This document shows positions 54,107-63,597 of a stretch of 64,000 bases of DNA, in pieces. The stretch lies in NCBI GenBank assembly GCA_013112715.1, contig JABFGB010000006.1, forward strand, positions 1 to 64,000, written 5' to 3'. How positions within the stretch are numbered: the stretch's first letter is position 1; the number at the start of each line of letters is the position of its first letter. The DNA comes from Chloroflexota bacterium (lineage in GTDB: Bacteria; Chloroflexota; Anaerolineae; Aggregatilineales; J027). The notes beneath the pieces are model-generated. The model ran no database searches. It was not told the origin of the DNA and saw nothing but the letters and a program-made list of their open reading frames with translations. Position numbers and translations under genes: made by a program.

Positions 54107-54415
54107 ATGGTTCCGTTGTGGTTCTATCTAGTGGTATCGGCGGCGCTGTTTGCGATTGGTGCGTATGGCGCACTGGCACGGCGTAACGCGATTGCCATTG
54201 TGATGTCGGTTGAGTTGATGCTGAACGCGGCCAATATCAATCTGGTAGCCTTTTGGCGCTATCTCAATCCCTTTGAAATTAATGGGCAAATCTTCGCGGC
54301 GTTTGTGTTTATCGTCGCCGCCGCAGAAGCCGCCGTCGGTCTGGCACTGATTATCGCAATCTACCGCAGCCGCCAGACGGTCATTGTTGAAGACGTTAAC
54401 ATGCTGAAGTGGTAG
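54107..54415 (+). CDS. nuoK: NADH-quinone oxidoreductase subunit K
   Basis: 102 residues, three spans, matching the usual ~100. The two membrane glutamates of the proton path are present: Glu36 in VMSVELMLNAANINLVAF and Glu74 in VAAAEAAVGLALI. ATG 54107 follows AGGAG; the open frame starts earlier, inside nuoJ. Confidence 0.97.
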   Translation: MVPLWFYLVVSAALFAIGAYGALARRNAIAIVMSVELMLNAANINLVAFWRYLNPFEINGQIFAAFVFIVAAAEAAVGLALIIAIYRSRQTVIVEDVNMLKW

Positions 54416-54468
54416 ACCCGTCGCAGCGGATTTAGATATTCTGCCGCGCACTAGTCTGGAGAACACGT

Positions 54469-56982
54469 ATGGATGTAAATTGGCTAGACGCAAATTATCT
54501 GCCGTGGCTCATCCCGGTGCCGCCGCTAATTAGCTTTATGCTGATTATTTTGTTTACCGGGCGCAATAAAGTTTTCAGTCATTCCATCGCGGTGGGTTCG
54601 GTGGTGTTGTCCTTCTTGATGGCCTTTGGCGTTTTCCTAAAAGCCACTGGTACGGATGATTTTGGCTTTCACGAAACCACCCTGCGGATTTTTGGGGACG
54701 ACATCACATGGATGGATGTTGGCCTCAGTGAGTTCAAGATGGGTGTGGCGGTTGATCCCCTGACCGCCGTAATGCTGTTCATGGTGCCAATTGCCATGCT
54801 CATGATCTTCATCTACAGCGTTGGCTACATGGGCGCCTATCCAGATGACGACCCCCACAAAATTCGCTATTCCCGCTTCTTCGCCTATCTGAGCCTGTTC
54901 GCGGGTGGGATGTTGACGCTGGTGGTGGCGGATAACCTGCTGCTGATGTTTATGGGCTGGGAAATTATGGGGTTATGCTCCTACCTGCTCATCGGCTTCC
55001 TTTTTGAAAAGAAGAGCGCCCAGCAAGCAGCCGTCAAAGCCTTTATGACCACCCGCATCGCCGACGTGCTGATGCTGGTCGGGATTGGTTATCTGTACGC
55101 CGAAGCAGGCACGCTCAGGTTCCATGAGATATTTTTTGCCAACAATGCGGAAATCATAGAACGACTCGGCAATGCCGATCAGACTGGGTATCTCGGCCTA
55201 AGCGCCGCGTCGATTATCGGCCTGCTGCTGGTCATCGGGACCATCGGTAAATCCGCCCAATTCCCACTGCACGCTTGGCTGCCGGACGCGATGGAAGGGC
55301 CGACCCCTGTTTCTGCCATGATTCATGCGGCAGCAATGGTGTCGGCTGGTGTCTATGCCGTTATCCGCGTGTTCCCCCTCTTGGAAGCAGGCGGCAATCC
55401 CCATCACGCCGAATACACCGCCCCACTCATTTTGATGGGGGTGATCGGTTCGGTAACAGCCCTCGGCGCGGCGATTTTGGGTGTCGGTCAAAATGACATC
55501 AAGCGTGTGCTGGCCTATTCCACGATTTCACAGCTTGGGTTTATGGTGGCGGCGCTCGGCATTGGTGCTTACGTCGCGGCGGCCTTCCACCTGATTACCC
55601 ACGCATTTTTTAAGGCCCTTTTGTTCATGAGTTCCGGTGCGGTCATTCACGCAATGGAGCATGGCGAACATGCCGTCGAACACGGGCACGGTCACGATGA
55701 ACATGACGAACACCACGCCCATCATGACGAACATGCCCACGATGAACACGGGCACGGTCATGGCAGCTATACATGGGCCGACCTGAACGCAAAAATCGAA
55801 CACGGCATTGAAGCAGGCCATCTGCAACCCGGCGAACGTACCCCGTATGGTGCGGATTATGTTGGGCCAAATGGCGAACTCCCCGATGATGCCGAATGGA
55901 AAACCAGTATTCCACAGGGCTTGAAACCCGATTTTGTGGCAAAACCCAATAACATTGCTTTGATGGGTGGCCTACGTCATAAAATTCCCGTGACCGCCTA
56001 TGCGATGTTGGCTGGATCAGCCAGCCTAGTCGGTTTTCCGTTGATTACGGCGGGGTTCTGGTCAAAAGATGAGATCATTGCTGATGCGATGACCTTTATC
56101 ACCAATAGTGGTCAATTTGAAGGTCATTCCCCATGGTTGCATATGTTGGTGTTCGTTTCGCTAGTTATCGCCGCAACCTTTACCGCCTTCTACACCACCC
56201 GCATGTGGTTATTGACCTTCTGGGGTAAGCCACGTAGCCCAATGGCGGAACATGCCACCCTGATGAATCATGTTGACCCTGAAGAGCTTGCCCAAGCCCA
56301 AACTTCGCTCAAGAAATTCTGGTTGCAATATAGCAACAGTGCCTTGATGCAAGGGCCGCTGGTGGTTTTGGCCTTCTTTGCGATTTTTGCGGGTTTTGTC
56401 GGAATTCATGGCGATTTCCCAGTGTTGGAATGGTTTACAGGTAGCCATAATTTCTTCCATGAATTTGTCGGCGCATCCCTGCTGCATGAGCCAGCAACAA
56501 TCCCCTTTAAGATATGGCCTGTGCTCGTGTCGGTCTTAGCTTTCAGCATCGGCGCGGGTTTTGCATACCTTAAATATAGCGTGCCACGCGACAGCTACGA
56601 AAAAGACCCTGTGCAAAACATTGTCGGCGATCCAGTTTGGCAGGCGCTCAAGGATCGTTTCGGCTTCGATACACTCTATCTGGCGACTTTCTATCGAGGC
56701 TTTGAATGGTTCGGACGCCGGGTTTCCTATAGGGCCATTGATAAAGAGACGATTGATGGCATTCTTGAAACCATCGCGGTGATCTTCAACAACATCGGCG
56801 AGGCCATTAAACGCTTCAACCACGTGATTATTGACGGGGTGGGCGATGGCATTCCACAATTCATCGGACTGAGCGGACGCTGGTTCCGCAATCTACAAAG
56901 CGGGCGCGTCCAGCAATATCTGCTCTTCACAGCAGTCATGCTGCTCGCAATCGGTCTGTTTTTCGTATTGCGGGTACTCTAA
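54469..56982 (+). CDS. nuoL: NADH-quinone oxidoreductase subunit L, with His-rich insert
   Basis: Proton-pumping antiporter-like subunit; 837 residues against about 610-660 usually. Core motifs are normal: MGWEIMGLCSYLLIGF, GKSAQFPLHAWLPDAMEGPTP, HAAAMVSAGVYAV, and THAFFKALLFMSSGAVIHAM. After that helix an insert of about 105 residues begins with a His/Asp/Glu-rich stretch (about 396-433, 15 His in 38 residues), followed by a soluble part before LMGGLRHKIPVTAYAMLAGS resumes. The C-terminal lateral-helix region is also long. The insert lies in a membrane-external loop and may bind metal; see finding. Confidence 0.95.
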   Translation: MDVNWLDANYLPWLIPVPPLISFMLIILFTGRNKVFSHSIAVGSVVLSFLMAFGVFLKATGTDDFGFHETTLRIFGDDITWMDVGLSEFKMGVAVDPLTAVMLFMVPIAMLMIFIYSVGYMGAYPDDDPHKIRYSRFFAYLSLFAGGMLTLVVADNLLLMFMGWEIMGLCSYLLIGFLFEKKSAQQAAVKAFMTTRIADVLMLVGIGYLYAEAGTLRFHEIFFANNAEIIERLGNADQTGYLGLSAASIIGLLLVIGTIGKSAQFPLHAWLPDAMEGPTPVSAMIHAAAMVSAGVYAVIRVFPLLEAGGNPHHAEYTAPLILMGVIGSVTALGAAILGVGQNDIKRVLAYSTISQLGFMVAALGIGAYVAAAFHLITHAFFKALLFMSSGAVIHAMEHGEHAVEHGHGHDEHDEHHAHHDEHAHDEHGHGHGSYTWADLNAKIEHGIEAGHLQPGERTPYGADYVGPNGELPDDAEWKTSIPQGLKPDFVAKPNNIALMGGLRHKIPVTAYAMLAGSASLVGFPLITAGFWSKDEIIADAMTFITNSGQFEGHSPWLHMLVFVSLVIAATFTAFYTTRMWLLTFWGKPRSPMAEHATLMNHVDPEELAQAQTSLKKFWLQYSNSALMQGPLVVLAFFAIFAGFVGIHGDFPVLEWFTGSHNFFHEFVGASLLHEPATIPFKIWPVLVSVLAFSIGAGFAYLKYSVPRDSYEKDPVQNIVGDPVWQALKDRFGFDTLYLATFYRGFEWFGRRVSYRAIDKETIDGILETIAVIFNNIGEAIKRFNHVIIDGVGDGIPQFIGLSGRWFRNLQSGRVQQYLLFTAVMLLAIGLFFVLRVL

Positions 56983-57001
56983 GAAGGAGACTTGAACTCC
57001 A

Positions 57002-58861
57002 ATGGGAAGTTTCATCTCAAATGTTCTTAATTTCTTGATTCTATGGCCTGCGATTGGCGCGATTGTGGTGGCCCTGCTGCCCAGCAATCAACCCAATTTA
57101 GCACGCTGGGTCGCACTGGGGATGAGTATTCCTTCGCTGATTATCTCCATCGGCCTGTTTTATGCGATCATGAATGGCGATCCAACAGCGAGTGGCTATC
57201 ATCTGGAATACGTCAGCGAATGGTTCCCTGAAATCGGCGCGAACTGGCATGTGGGGGTAGATGGCATCTCGGTGACGATGGTGCTGCTGACCGCCCTACT
57301 CACCCCGATTGCCCTGTTGATTGCGTTTGAACACACTGAGAATACAAAAGCCATCCTTGCGCTAATCCTGTTCCTGCAAATGGGCTTGGTCGGCGTATTC
57401 GTGGCGCTTGATATGGTGCTGTTCTTCCTGTTCTGGGAAATCGGCCTTGTCCCGATGTACTTCATCATCAACCAATGGGGTGGCGCGAATCGCAAGTACG
57501 CCTCAATGAAGTTCTTCATCTATACGATGGCCGGCTCACTCGGTTTGCTGTTAGCCATCCAATTGATTGGCTTCACGGTTGGTGATGTCAAAGGCTTGAA
57601 TGGCCCGACCTTTGATATCCAAACATGGCACGAAGTTTGGCCCCAGATTGGGCGTGAGACGAACCTCCCGGGCGAAAATCCGGGCGAGATTTTGGGTGTC
57701 AGTTATAAGACGGTGAAATATTATGCTTTTATCGGTTTCTTGATTGCTTTTGCGATCAAGATTCCGGTCTGGCCCTTCCATACATGGCTGCCCGATGCCC
57801 ATACTGAAGCCCCAACCGCTGGATCAATGCTGCTGGCGGGTGTCTTGCTGAAATTAGGGGCGTATGGGTTTATCCGCTTGGTGATCCCCCTATTCCCAGA
57901 AGAAATTGCCAGTCCGCGAGTTCCTACTATCCCCATTTTAGAGATTCAAATAGAAGGACTGACATTTACTTTTGCACAAGTACTAGCTCTATTAGGCATG
58001 TTGGGGATTGTCATGGGGGCGTTCTCGGCATGGGCACAGGACGACCTCAAGAAACTGGTCGCTTATTCCTCTGTTAATCACATGGGTTTTGTGGTGATGG
58101 GTATTGCGGTGATGGGTGTTTGGTACAGTGTCATGTGGGCGCAATCCCCCGATGTCAATGACCCCGTGCTGGCGCTCCAAATGGCGGGTCAGGGATTAGA
58201 GGATGAGGACATCGCCAAGTATCGAGACCAAACCCAACTCCAAGCGGCGACTATTGACGAGCTTACCAGTGATGACCAAAAGGCATTGGCCCAAGTCAAA
58301 TTGGACGCTGAACTCGACATGGATGAAAATATGCAAACCGCCAACGTTGCTTTAAACGGCGCGGTGCTGCAAATGTTTAATCATGGTCTCAGCGCGGCTG
58401 CCATGTTCTTGTTGGTCGGGGCGCTCTATCATAAGGCGCATACTCGTGACCTGCGGCGTTTCGGCGGTCTGTGGCACATTGTCCCGGTGTTTGGCGGCTT
58501 GTTCGTCTTCACCAGCATGGCGAGTCTCGGCCTGCCCGGTTTGAATGGCTTTACCAGCGAGTGGATGATTGTTTCCGGCGCATTCCCGTACTTTGAGGTG
58601 ATGGTACTGATTAGCACGATTGGTCTGCTGCTGACAGGTGCGTATATCCTCAAAGGGATTCAGAAGGTGCTGCAAGGCCCACCGAATCCGGACTGGATTG
58701 AATATCACGAACATCACCACAGCTTGGAAATCTCATACCGTGAAACGATTGCCATTGCACCACTGGTCGCGTTGATGTTGATTACAGGGCTGTATCCGAA
58801 CTGGATTTTGCCTGTCATTAACGAGCGCGTCTATCATATCTTCTCGGTATTTATTCGGTAA
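57002..58861 (+). CDS. nuoM: NADH-quinone oxidoreductase subunit M, first copy
   Basis: 619 residues, 14 spans expected. The family core is present: LFWEIGLVPMYFIINQWGG with the Glu of helix 5, AIKIPVWPFHTWLPDAHTEAPT, and DDLKKLVAYSSVNHMGFV. An insert of about 70-75 mostly hydrophilic residues (around 382-455, DEDIAKYRDQTQLQAATIDE...) lies between GIAVMG and NGAVLQMFNHGLSAAAMF, where the second copy has only a few residues. GGAGACTT lies upstream of ATG 57002. Confidence 0.95.
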   Translation: MGSFISNVLNFLILWPAIGAIVVALLPSNQPNLARWVALGMSIPSLIISIGLFYAIMNGDPTASGYHLEYVSEWFPEIGANWHVGVDGISVTMVLLTALLTPIALLIAFEHTENTKAILALILFLQMGLVGVFVALDMVLFFLFWEIGLVPMYFIINQWGGANRKYASMKFFIYTMAGSLGLLLAIQLIGFTVGDVKGLNGPTFDIQTWHEVWPQIGRETNLPGENPGEILGVSYKTVKYYAFIGFLIAFAIKIPVWPFHTWLPDAHTEAPTAGSMLLAGVLLKLGAYGFIRLVIPLFPEEIASPRVPTIPILEIQIEGLTFTFAQVLALLGMLGIVMGAFSAWAQDDLKKLVAYSSVNHMGFVVMGIAVMGVWYSVMWAQSPDVNDPVLALQMAGQGLEDEDIAKYRDQTQLQAATIDELTSDDQKALAQVKLDAELDMDENMQTANVALNGAVLQMFNHGLSAAAMFLLVGALYHKAHTRDLRRFGGLWHIVPVFGGLFVFTSMASLGLPGLNGFTSEWMIVSGAFPYFEVMVLISTIGLLLTGAYILKGIQKVLQGPPNPDWIEYHEHHHSLEISYRETIAIAPLVALMLITGLYPNWILPVINERVYHIFSVFIR

Positions 58862-58894
58862 TCAGCCGGCTGGCTAAAATAGGAGTTTATTTTG

Positions 58895-60574
58895 ATGGAA
58901 ACTCAGTTCAGCGGCATTCTTACAGGCATTTTGGCCTTTCCCTTTGTCGCCGCGATCATCATTCTGTTTATTAACAAAGAGCAGAAAGATGTGATTCGTA
59001 CCATCGCGGCCTTCGCTACCGGAGCAAGTTTGATTCTGGCAGCGCTGGTCTTTTTCACCTATGACACCGAAGCGGCCCGAACTGCGAATGCTGGTCTCAT
59101 TGACAGTGGCAGTGGGTTGCTGACCTTCCAATTTGTGGATAAGGTGACATGGATTAAGGAACTCGGCGTCAGTTATCAATTGGGCGTGGATGGTTTGGCG
59201 GTCCCGATGGTGCTGCTGACGGGTCTCGCCAGTTTCGCCGGGGTGCTGATTTCATGGGGCATCGAAGACCGGGTACGCGAATTTATGGCGTTTTTCCTGC
59301 TCTTGGTCGCCGGGGTATACGGTGTATTTATGTCCACCGACCTCTTCCTGCTGCTATTCTTCTATGAACTCGCCATCTTCCCGATGTACTTCCTGATCGC
59401 TGGTTGGGGCTGGGTCGAACTGCGCGAATACGCCTCCATGAAACTGACCCTGTACATCTTGATCGGGTCGGTGATTGCATTGGTCGGCATTTTGGTGCTG
59501 TATTTCGAGGCCGGGGCATTCTTCACCGAACATCCCGAACTCCAACCTGCCACCTCTGAGACTGCCTACAGCTTCGATTTCAACCATATCCAGTATGCGG
59601 CTCAACAGGGTGCATTTAATGAGGCCAATTATCTCGGCTTGGGTGACGGGGTGACGATTGCCCGCTTCTGGTTCCCCTTCATTTTCTTGGGGTTCGCGGT
59701 GCTGGCTGGTATCTTCCCCTTCCATAACTGGTCACCCGATGGTCACGTGGCCGCGCCAACCGCTGTTTCGATGATTCACGCGGGGGTGTTGATGAAATTA
59801 GGCGCATTGACCGCCATTCGCTTAGGCGTTCAATTGCTGCCTGATGGAGCGCGTGTCCATCTCCCTTGGATCATCTTCCTTGCGCTGGTCAATGTGGTGT
59901 ATGGCGCGTTTATCGCCTTCCGCCAGCGTGACTTCAAATACGTCATCGGGTTTAGCTCGGTGTCGCACATGGGGTTGGTTAGCTTGGGTGTGGCGACGAT
60001 GAACACGACGGGTATGACGGGTGCGGGCCTGCAAATGTTCTCACATGGTGTGATGACGGCCCTCTTCTTCTCCTGCGTCGGTATGGTCTATGACCGAGCG
60101 CATACCCGCGACATTCCCAGTTTGGGCGGGTTTATCAAGAAGATGCCGCTGGTCGCAATCGCCTTCATTATCGGCGGTTTGGTCAGCATGGGTATGCCGG
60201 GTCTAAGTGGGTTCGTCGCCGAATTCCCCATCTTTGTGGGCGTCTGGCGAGGCATTCCGCAGGCCATTATTGACGCATCCCCAACCAAATTGACCGAAGG
60301 TGGTGCGAACTACTACGGATTTATCGGCGTCGCGGCGGCCCTCGGCATTATTCTAACTGCGGCCTATGTGTTGCGTGTTGTGGGGCAGGTTTTCTTTGGC
60401 GAGTTCGACGAAGAAAAATTCCCCGACATCCCCCCCATTCGAATTCAGGATCGCGTAGCAATTTATATGCTAACGGCGTGGCTGATTGTTTTGGGCGTAT
60501 ATCCGAAGCTCATGTCGGATATGATCGAAAGCGCCGTCCAGCCGGTAGTCGGGTTACTGACCGGCAGCAAGTAA
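58895..60574 (+). CDS. nuoM: NADH-quinone oxidoreductase subunit M, second copy
   Basis: 560 residues. A second, divergent NuoM: LLFFYELAIFPMYFLIAGWG, GIFPFHNWSPDGHVAAPTAV, RDFKYVIGFSSVSHMGLV, LQMFSHGVMTALFFSCVGMV. It is clearly NuoM/ND4-type rather than NuoL. ATG 58895 has AGGAG 9 bases upstream. Paired with the 57002-58861 copy it gives four antiporter-like subunits (L, M, M2, N) instead of three. Confidence 0.93.
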   Translation: METQFSGILTGILAFPFVAAIIILFINKEQKDVIRTIAAFATGASLILAALVFFTYDTEAARTANAGLIDSGSGLLTFQFVDKVTWIKELGVSYQLGVDGLAVPMVLLTGLASFAGVLISWGIEDRVREFMAFFLLLVAGVYGVFMSTDLFLLLFFYELAIFPMYFLIAGWGWVELREYASMKLTLYILIGSVIALVGILVLYFEAGAFFTEHPELQPATSETAYSFDFNHIQYAAQQGAFNEANYLGLGDGVTIARFWFPFIFLGFAVLAGIFPFHNWSPDGHVAAPTAVSMIHAGVLMKLGALTAIRLGVQLLPDGARVHLPWIIFLALVNVVYGAFIAFRQRDFKYVIGFSSVSHMGLVSLGVATMNTTGMTGAGLQMFSHGVMTALFFSCVGMVYDRAHTRDIPSLGGFIKKMPLVAIAFIIGGLVSMGMPGLSGFVAEFPIFVGVWRGIPQAIIDASPTKLTEGGANYYGFIGVAAALGIILTAAYVLRVVGQVFFGEFDEEKFPDIPPIRIQDRVAIYMLTAWLIVLGVYPKLMSDMIESAVQPVVGLLTGSK

Positions 60575-60590
60575 TTAGGAGAGCGTAACT

Positions 60591-62162
60591 GTGCCTGAAT
60601 TGATGCAGTTTAATACTGACGATACACGTGGTTTTCTGGCAATTTTGCCGGAAATCTTGATGACCCTCTTGGTACTGATTGTCATCTACATGGACTTGTT
60701 TTTGCCTCCCAGCCGCCGCAAGAGTGTTGGATATATGGCGGGGGTTGGGATGTTGGTCATTGGGGGTCTGGCTTGGCTGCTCGTGCCTGCCGATGGTCTA
60801 AAAGTTTCCGAACAACTTGTGTTGGGCGGGATGGTTCGCAGCGACGACCTTGCCAAAATCTTTAAGGTGATGGTTGCATTGGTGGGTGGTCTAACCTGCC
60901 TGATGGGGATGGGCGACATCCGCCTGCGCTACAAAGGCGAGTTCTATGCCTTGATTATCATTGCCACGATGGGGGCCAGTCTGTTAAGCAGTGCCGCCGA
61001 CTTGGTGATGGTGTTCATCTCCCTAGAAACCCTGTCCATCAGCCTGTATGTGCTGTCGGGTTTTGTACGCCGTCCGGAGACGCCCAATCCAACCGAAGAA
61101 GCCTTTGCCAGCCGTAGCGCCGAAAGTGGGATGAAATATTTCTTGTTTGGCGCGTTCACTTCGGCTTTCTTGCTCTATGGCCTTAGCCTGCTCTATGGTT
61201 TTTCGGGTGGTCACACCAATATTTACCGAATTGGACAAGCGTTAGCGGCCAGTGACCAAGATACAGCTCCGATTATTTTGGCGCTCATGATGGTCGCTGT
61301 GGGCTTCGGCTTCAAGATTAGCGCCGTGCCGTTCCACTTCTGGACACCCGATGTGTACGAAGGTTCACCCACCCCGGTGACATCTTTCATTTCGGTGGTT
61401 TCCAAAGCGGCCAGTTTTGCGGTCTTGACCCGTTTCCTGTTGGCGGTTTTCCCACCAGAGCAATTGATTAGTGTTCCGCTTGATCAATATAAAGAACTCA
61501 GCGAAATCTGGGTGCAGTTGTTCTCGATTCTCGCCGTCATCACCATGACCCTCGGCAACATTGTCGCCCTGAGCCAACGTAATATTAAACGCCTGATTGC
61601 TTATAGCTCAATTGCCCAAGCGGGATATACCTTGATGGGTGTCGCGGCGATTGCCACTACCAAATCCGGTGATGGCGCGGCGGCGGTAGCGTACTATATG
61701 TTCATGTACGTCTTTACCAATACCCTATTCTTTGCCTGCCTCATCCTGTTTACCAGTGCCACAGGCTCAGAAACCATCGCGGATATGGCAGGTCTCAGCC
61801 GTCGCAATCCTTGGGTGGCGATGGGTATCACCATCGCTCTGCTCTCACTGGCGGGGATTCCACCCACAGCGGGATTCGTTGGCAAGTTCTTGCTGTTCCG
61901 CGCCGCTGTGGATTCTGGCCTAACATGGCTGGCCGTGTTTGGTGTTCTGAACGCGATCATCGGTCTTTACTACTATCTGGTGGTCATCAAAGTGATCTAT
62001 GTTGACCGCAGCCCGGATGAGGAGAAACCGATTGATCTGCCCGCTCCTTATGGGTTTGTGATGGCTGCCAGCACCGTCGCAGTCGTCTTGCTTGGCACGT
62101 TTCTAATTGGCCCGATTGTCAATTGGGCATCCGAAGCCGGACTCGACTTGTTCCGTCTGTAA
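60591..62162 (+). CDS. nuoN: NADH-quinone oxidoreductase subunit N
   Basis: 523 residues, the third type of antiporter-like subunit. MVFISLETLSISLYVLSGFVR, KYFLFGAFTSAFLLYGLSLLYG, FKISAVPFHFWTPDVYEGSPTP and RNIKRLIAYSSIAQAGYTLMG are NuoN signatures. It starts at GTG 60591, with AGGAG 9 bases upstream. It is the last gene before the operon terminator. Confidence 0.97.
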   Translation: MPELMQFNTDDTRGFLAILPEILMTLLVLIVIYMDLFLPPSRRKSVGYMAGVGMLVIGGLAWLLVPADGLKVSEQLVLGGMVRSDDLAKIFKVMVALVGGLTCLMGMGDIRLRYKGEFYALIIIATMGASLLSSAADLVMVFISLETLSISLYVLSGFVRRPETPNPTEEAFASRSAESGMKYFLFGAFTSAFLLYGLSLLYGFSGGHTNIYRIGQALAASDQDTAPIILALMMVAVGFGFKISAVPFHFWTPDVYEGSPTPVTSFISVVSKAASFAVLTRFLLAVFPPEQLISVPLDQYKELSEIWVQLFSILAVITMTLGNIVALSQRNIKRLIAYSSIAQAGYTLMGVAAIATTKSGDGAAAVAYYMFMYVFTNTLFFACLILFTSATGSETIADMAGLSRRNPWVAMGITIALLSLAGIPPTAGFVGKFLLFRAAVDSGLTWLAVFGVLNAIIGLYYYLVVIKVIYVDRSPDEEKPIDLPAPYGFVMAASTVAVVLLGTFLIGPIVNWASEAGLDLFRL

Positions 62163-62184
62163 ACCCAACGATTACGCTCTCCAC

Positions 62185-62217
62185 GCCCTGCTTCTGACTT
62201 AGAGGCGGGGCTTTTTT
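62185..62217 (+). terminator. Rho-independent terminator of nuo operon
   Basis: Eleven-bp stem GCCCTGCTTCT (62185-62195) / AGAGGCGGGGC (62201-62211) with two G-T pairs, 5-base loop, then six T. A TATAAT at 62221-62226 just after could be the -10 of the following gene, but no -35 is clear. Confidence 0.88.
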
Positions 62218-62262
62218 GTTTATAATTTAGGGGAGGTGAATCACCAGAGAGGGTTATATGAG

Positions 62263-63534
62263 ATGGCATATCGAAAAATGATGCTGGTCAGCCTTATATG
62301 CTTGATGCTGGGGAGTATCTTTTCCGCTAGAGGGGTTGTGGCGCAATCCGAAGACGAAAATTTACCCCCTGTCGCTTGGCTTGAATTGAATCAAGAGGGC
62401 AGCACATTACGGCTTTTCCAATTGGAAACGGGCGTATCAATAGTCGCAAATGAAGAAATTCGATGTGCGGCTTTTTCCCCGCAGCAGACCCATATCACCT
62501 ATTTAACCTCCAACGCAGTAGCGGTGATGCGATTAAGTGACCATGCAACCATTATCAACATGCTTGTGGATGGCCTCACGCGGCCCGATTTGCATCTTTT
62601 TATTGGTGGTCGGGCCTGTCCCATCTGGCTGGGTGAAACCTCCCTCGTTTTCTCAACTGTAGACTTTGCCGAGCCGTATGGAATGCCCGCCTACAATCTT
62701 TTTCATTTGAACATCAATACCACCGAATTGACCGAAGTCCTACCTTTTGGCGAAGGTGGCGCGATTGCCCCAAGCCCGAATCGTCGATACTTAGTCATCT
62801 TGAGACCCGGTGAATATTCCGATTCCAATAAACCCGGCGAGATAAGCATTGTGGATTCGACCACCTTCCAACCCGTCAGTGATGGTTTTGAGTTTCCGGC
62901 GGTTGCAACCGCCGCCGAATATTTGTGGGTTCCCACGATTTTTTGGAAGGAGGATAGCACTGGTTTTGCATTCGGTCTCCCTGACCCCGATCTAATCTAT
63001 AATCTTGAGCAGACGCCGCCTTCGAGTATTTGTTATATGACCCCAGATGCCCAGCCTGCTCGCTGCCAAGAATACGCTTTTGAGTTTTGGGGGATGCCTG
63101 TTTTTAATGACCAACTGACACGGGTTGCCTATGCTCAACGTTCGGGGTCGGGGGTGAACGAAGAGTCCCATCTGGTCTACGGTGGATTTTCGCTAGAGTC
63201 ACCCCAAGAATTATCAGAAATCCTGTTTTCTACGACAAGTGGGATGCCAATTTTGTGGGTGGACGAGGATAATTTGTTGTTTAAGGAATATGCTTTACCC
63301 GATTTAAACGTTGCCGATTTAACAACAGGCGAAGTACAGCAATGGCCCGGTGAACATTCAGGGGTTGAACAGCCCGTCATCGCATTGCAGCCACTCAGCG
63401 ATGGTTTATATGTGCTGGCGGCGGGTGACTATCGTGAACCCCATACGATTGGCTTCTACAATGCAGCGGATGGGACGTTTACAAAACTGGCGGAGGTGGA
63501 TAGCCTCAGCACGATTGTTTTTGCTGACCGCTGA
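62263..63534 (+). CDS. Exported beta-propeller-like hypothetical protein
   Basis: 423 residues. Signal peptide KMMLVSLICLMLGSIFSARGVVAQS, then strand-rich repeats resembling TolB/WD40-like blades (CAAFSPQQTHITYLTS, IAPSPNRRYLVIL, TRVAYAQRSGS). No catalytic motif is seen. The start at ATG 62263 is chosen because it puts the signal peptide at the N-terminus; the frame begins at GTG 62236. It is probably an envelope protein, with unknown ligand. Confidence 0.7.
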   Translation: MAYRKMMLVSLICLMLGSIFSARGVVAQSEDENLPPVAWLELNQEGSTLRLFQLETGVSIVANEEIRCAAFSPQQTHITYLTSNAVAVMRLSDHATIINMLVDGLTRPDLHLFIGGRACPIWLGETSLVFSTVDFAEPYGMPAYNLFHLNINTTELTEVLPFGEGGAIAPSPNRRYLVILRPGEYSDSNKPGEISIVDSTTFQPVSDGFEFPAVATAAEYLWVPTIFWKEDSTGFAFGLPDPDLIYNLEQTPPSSICYMTPDAQPARCQEYAFEFWGMPVFNDQLTRVAYAQRSGSGVNEESHLVYGGFSLESPQELSEILFSTTSGMPILWVDEDNLLFKEYALPDLNVADLTTGEVQQWPGEHSGVEQPVIALQPLSDGLYVLAAGDYREPHTIGFYNAADGTFTKLAEVDSLSTIVFADR

Positions 63535-63597
63535 ATACTATGGCAGCATCGTATATCAGCGGTATACTGAGGAGGTAATCAAACGAGACAAATATCT

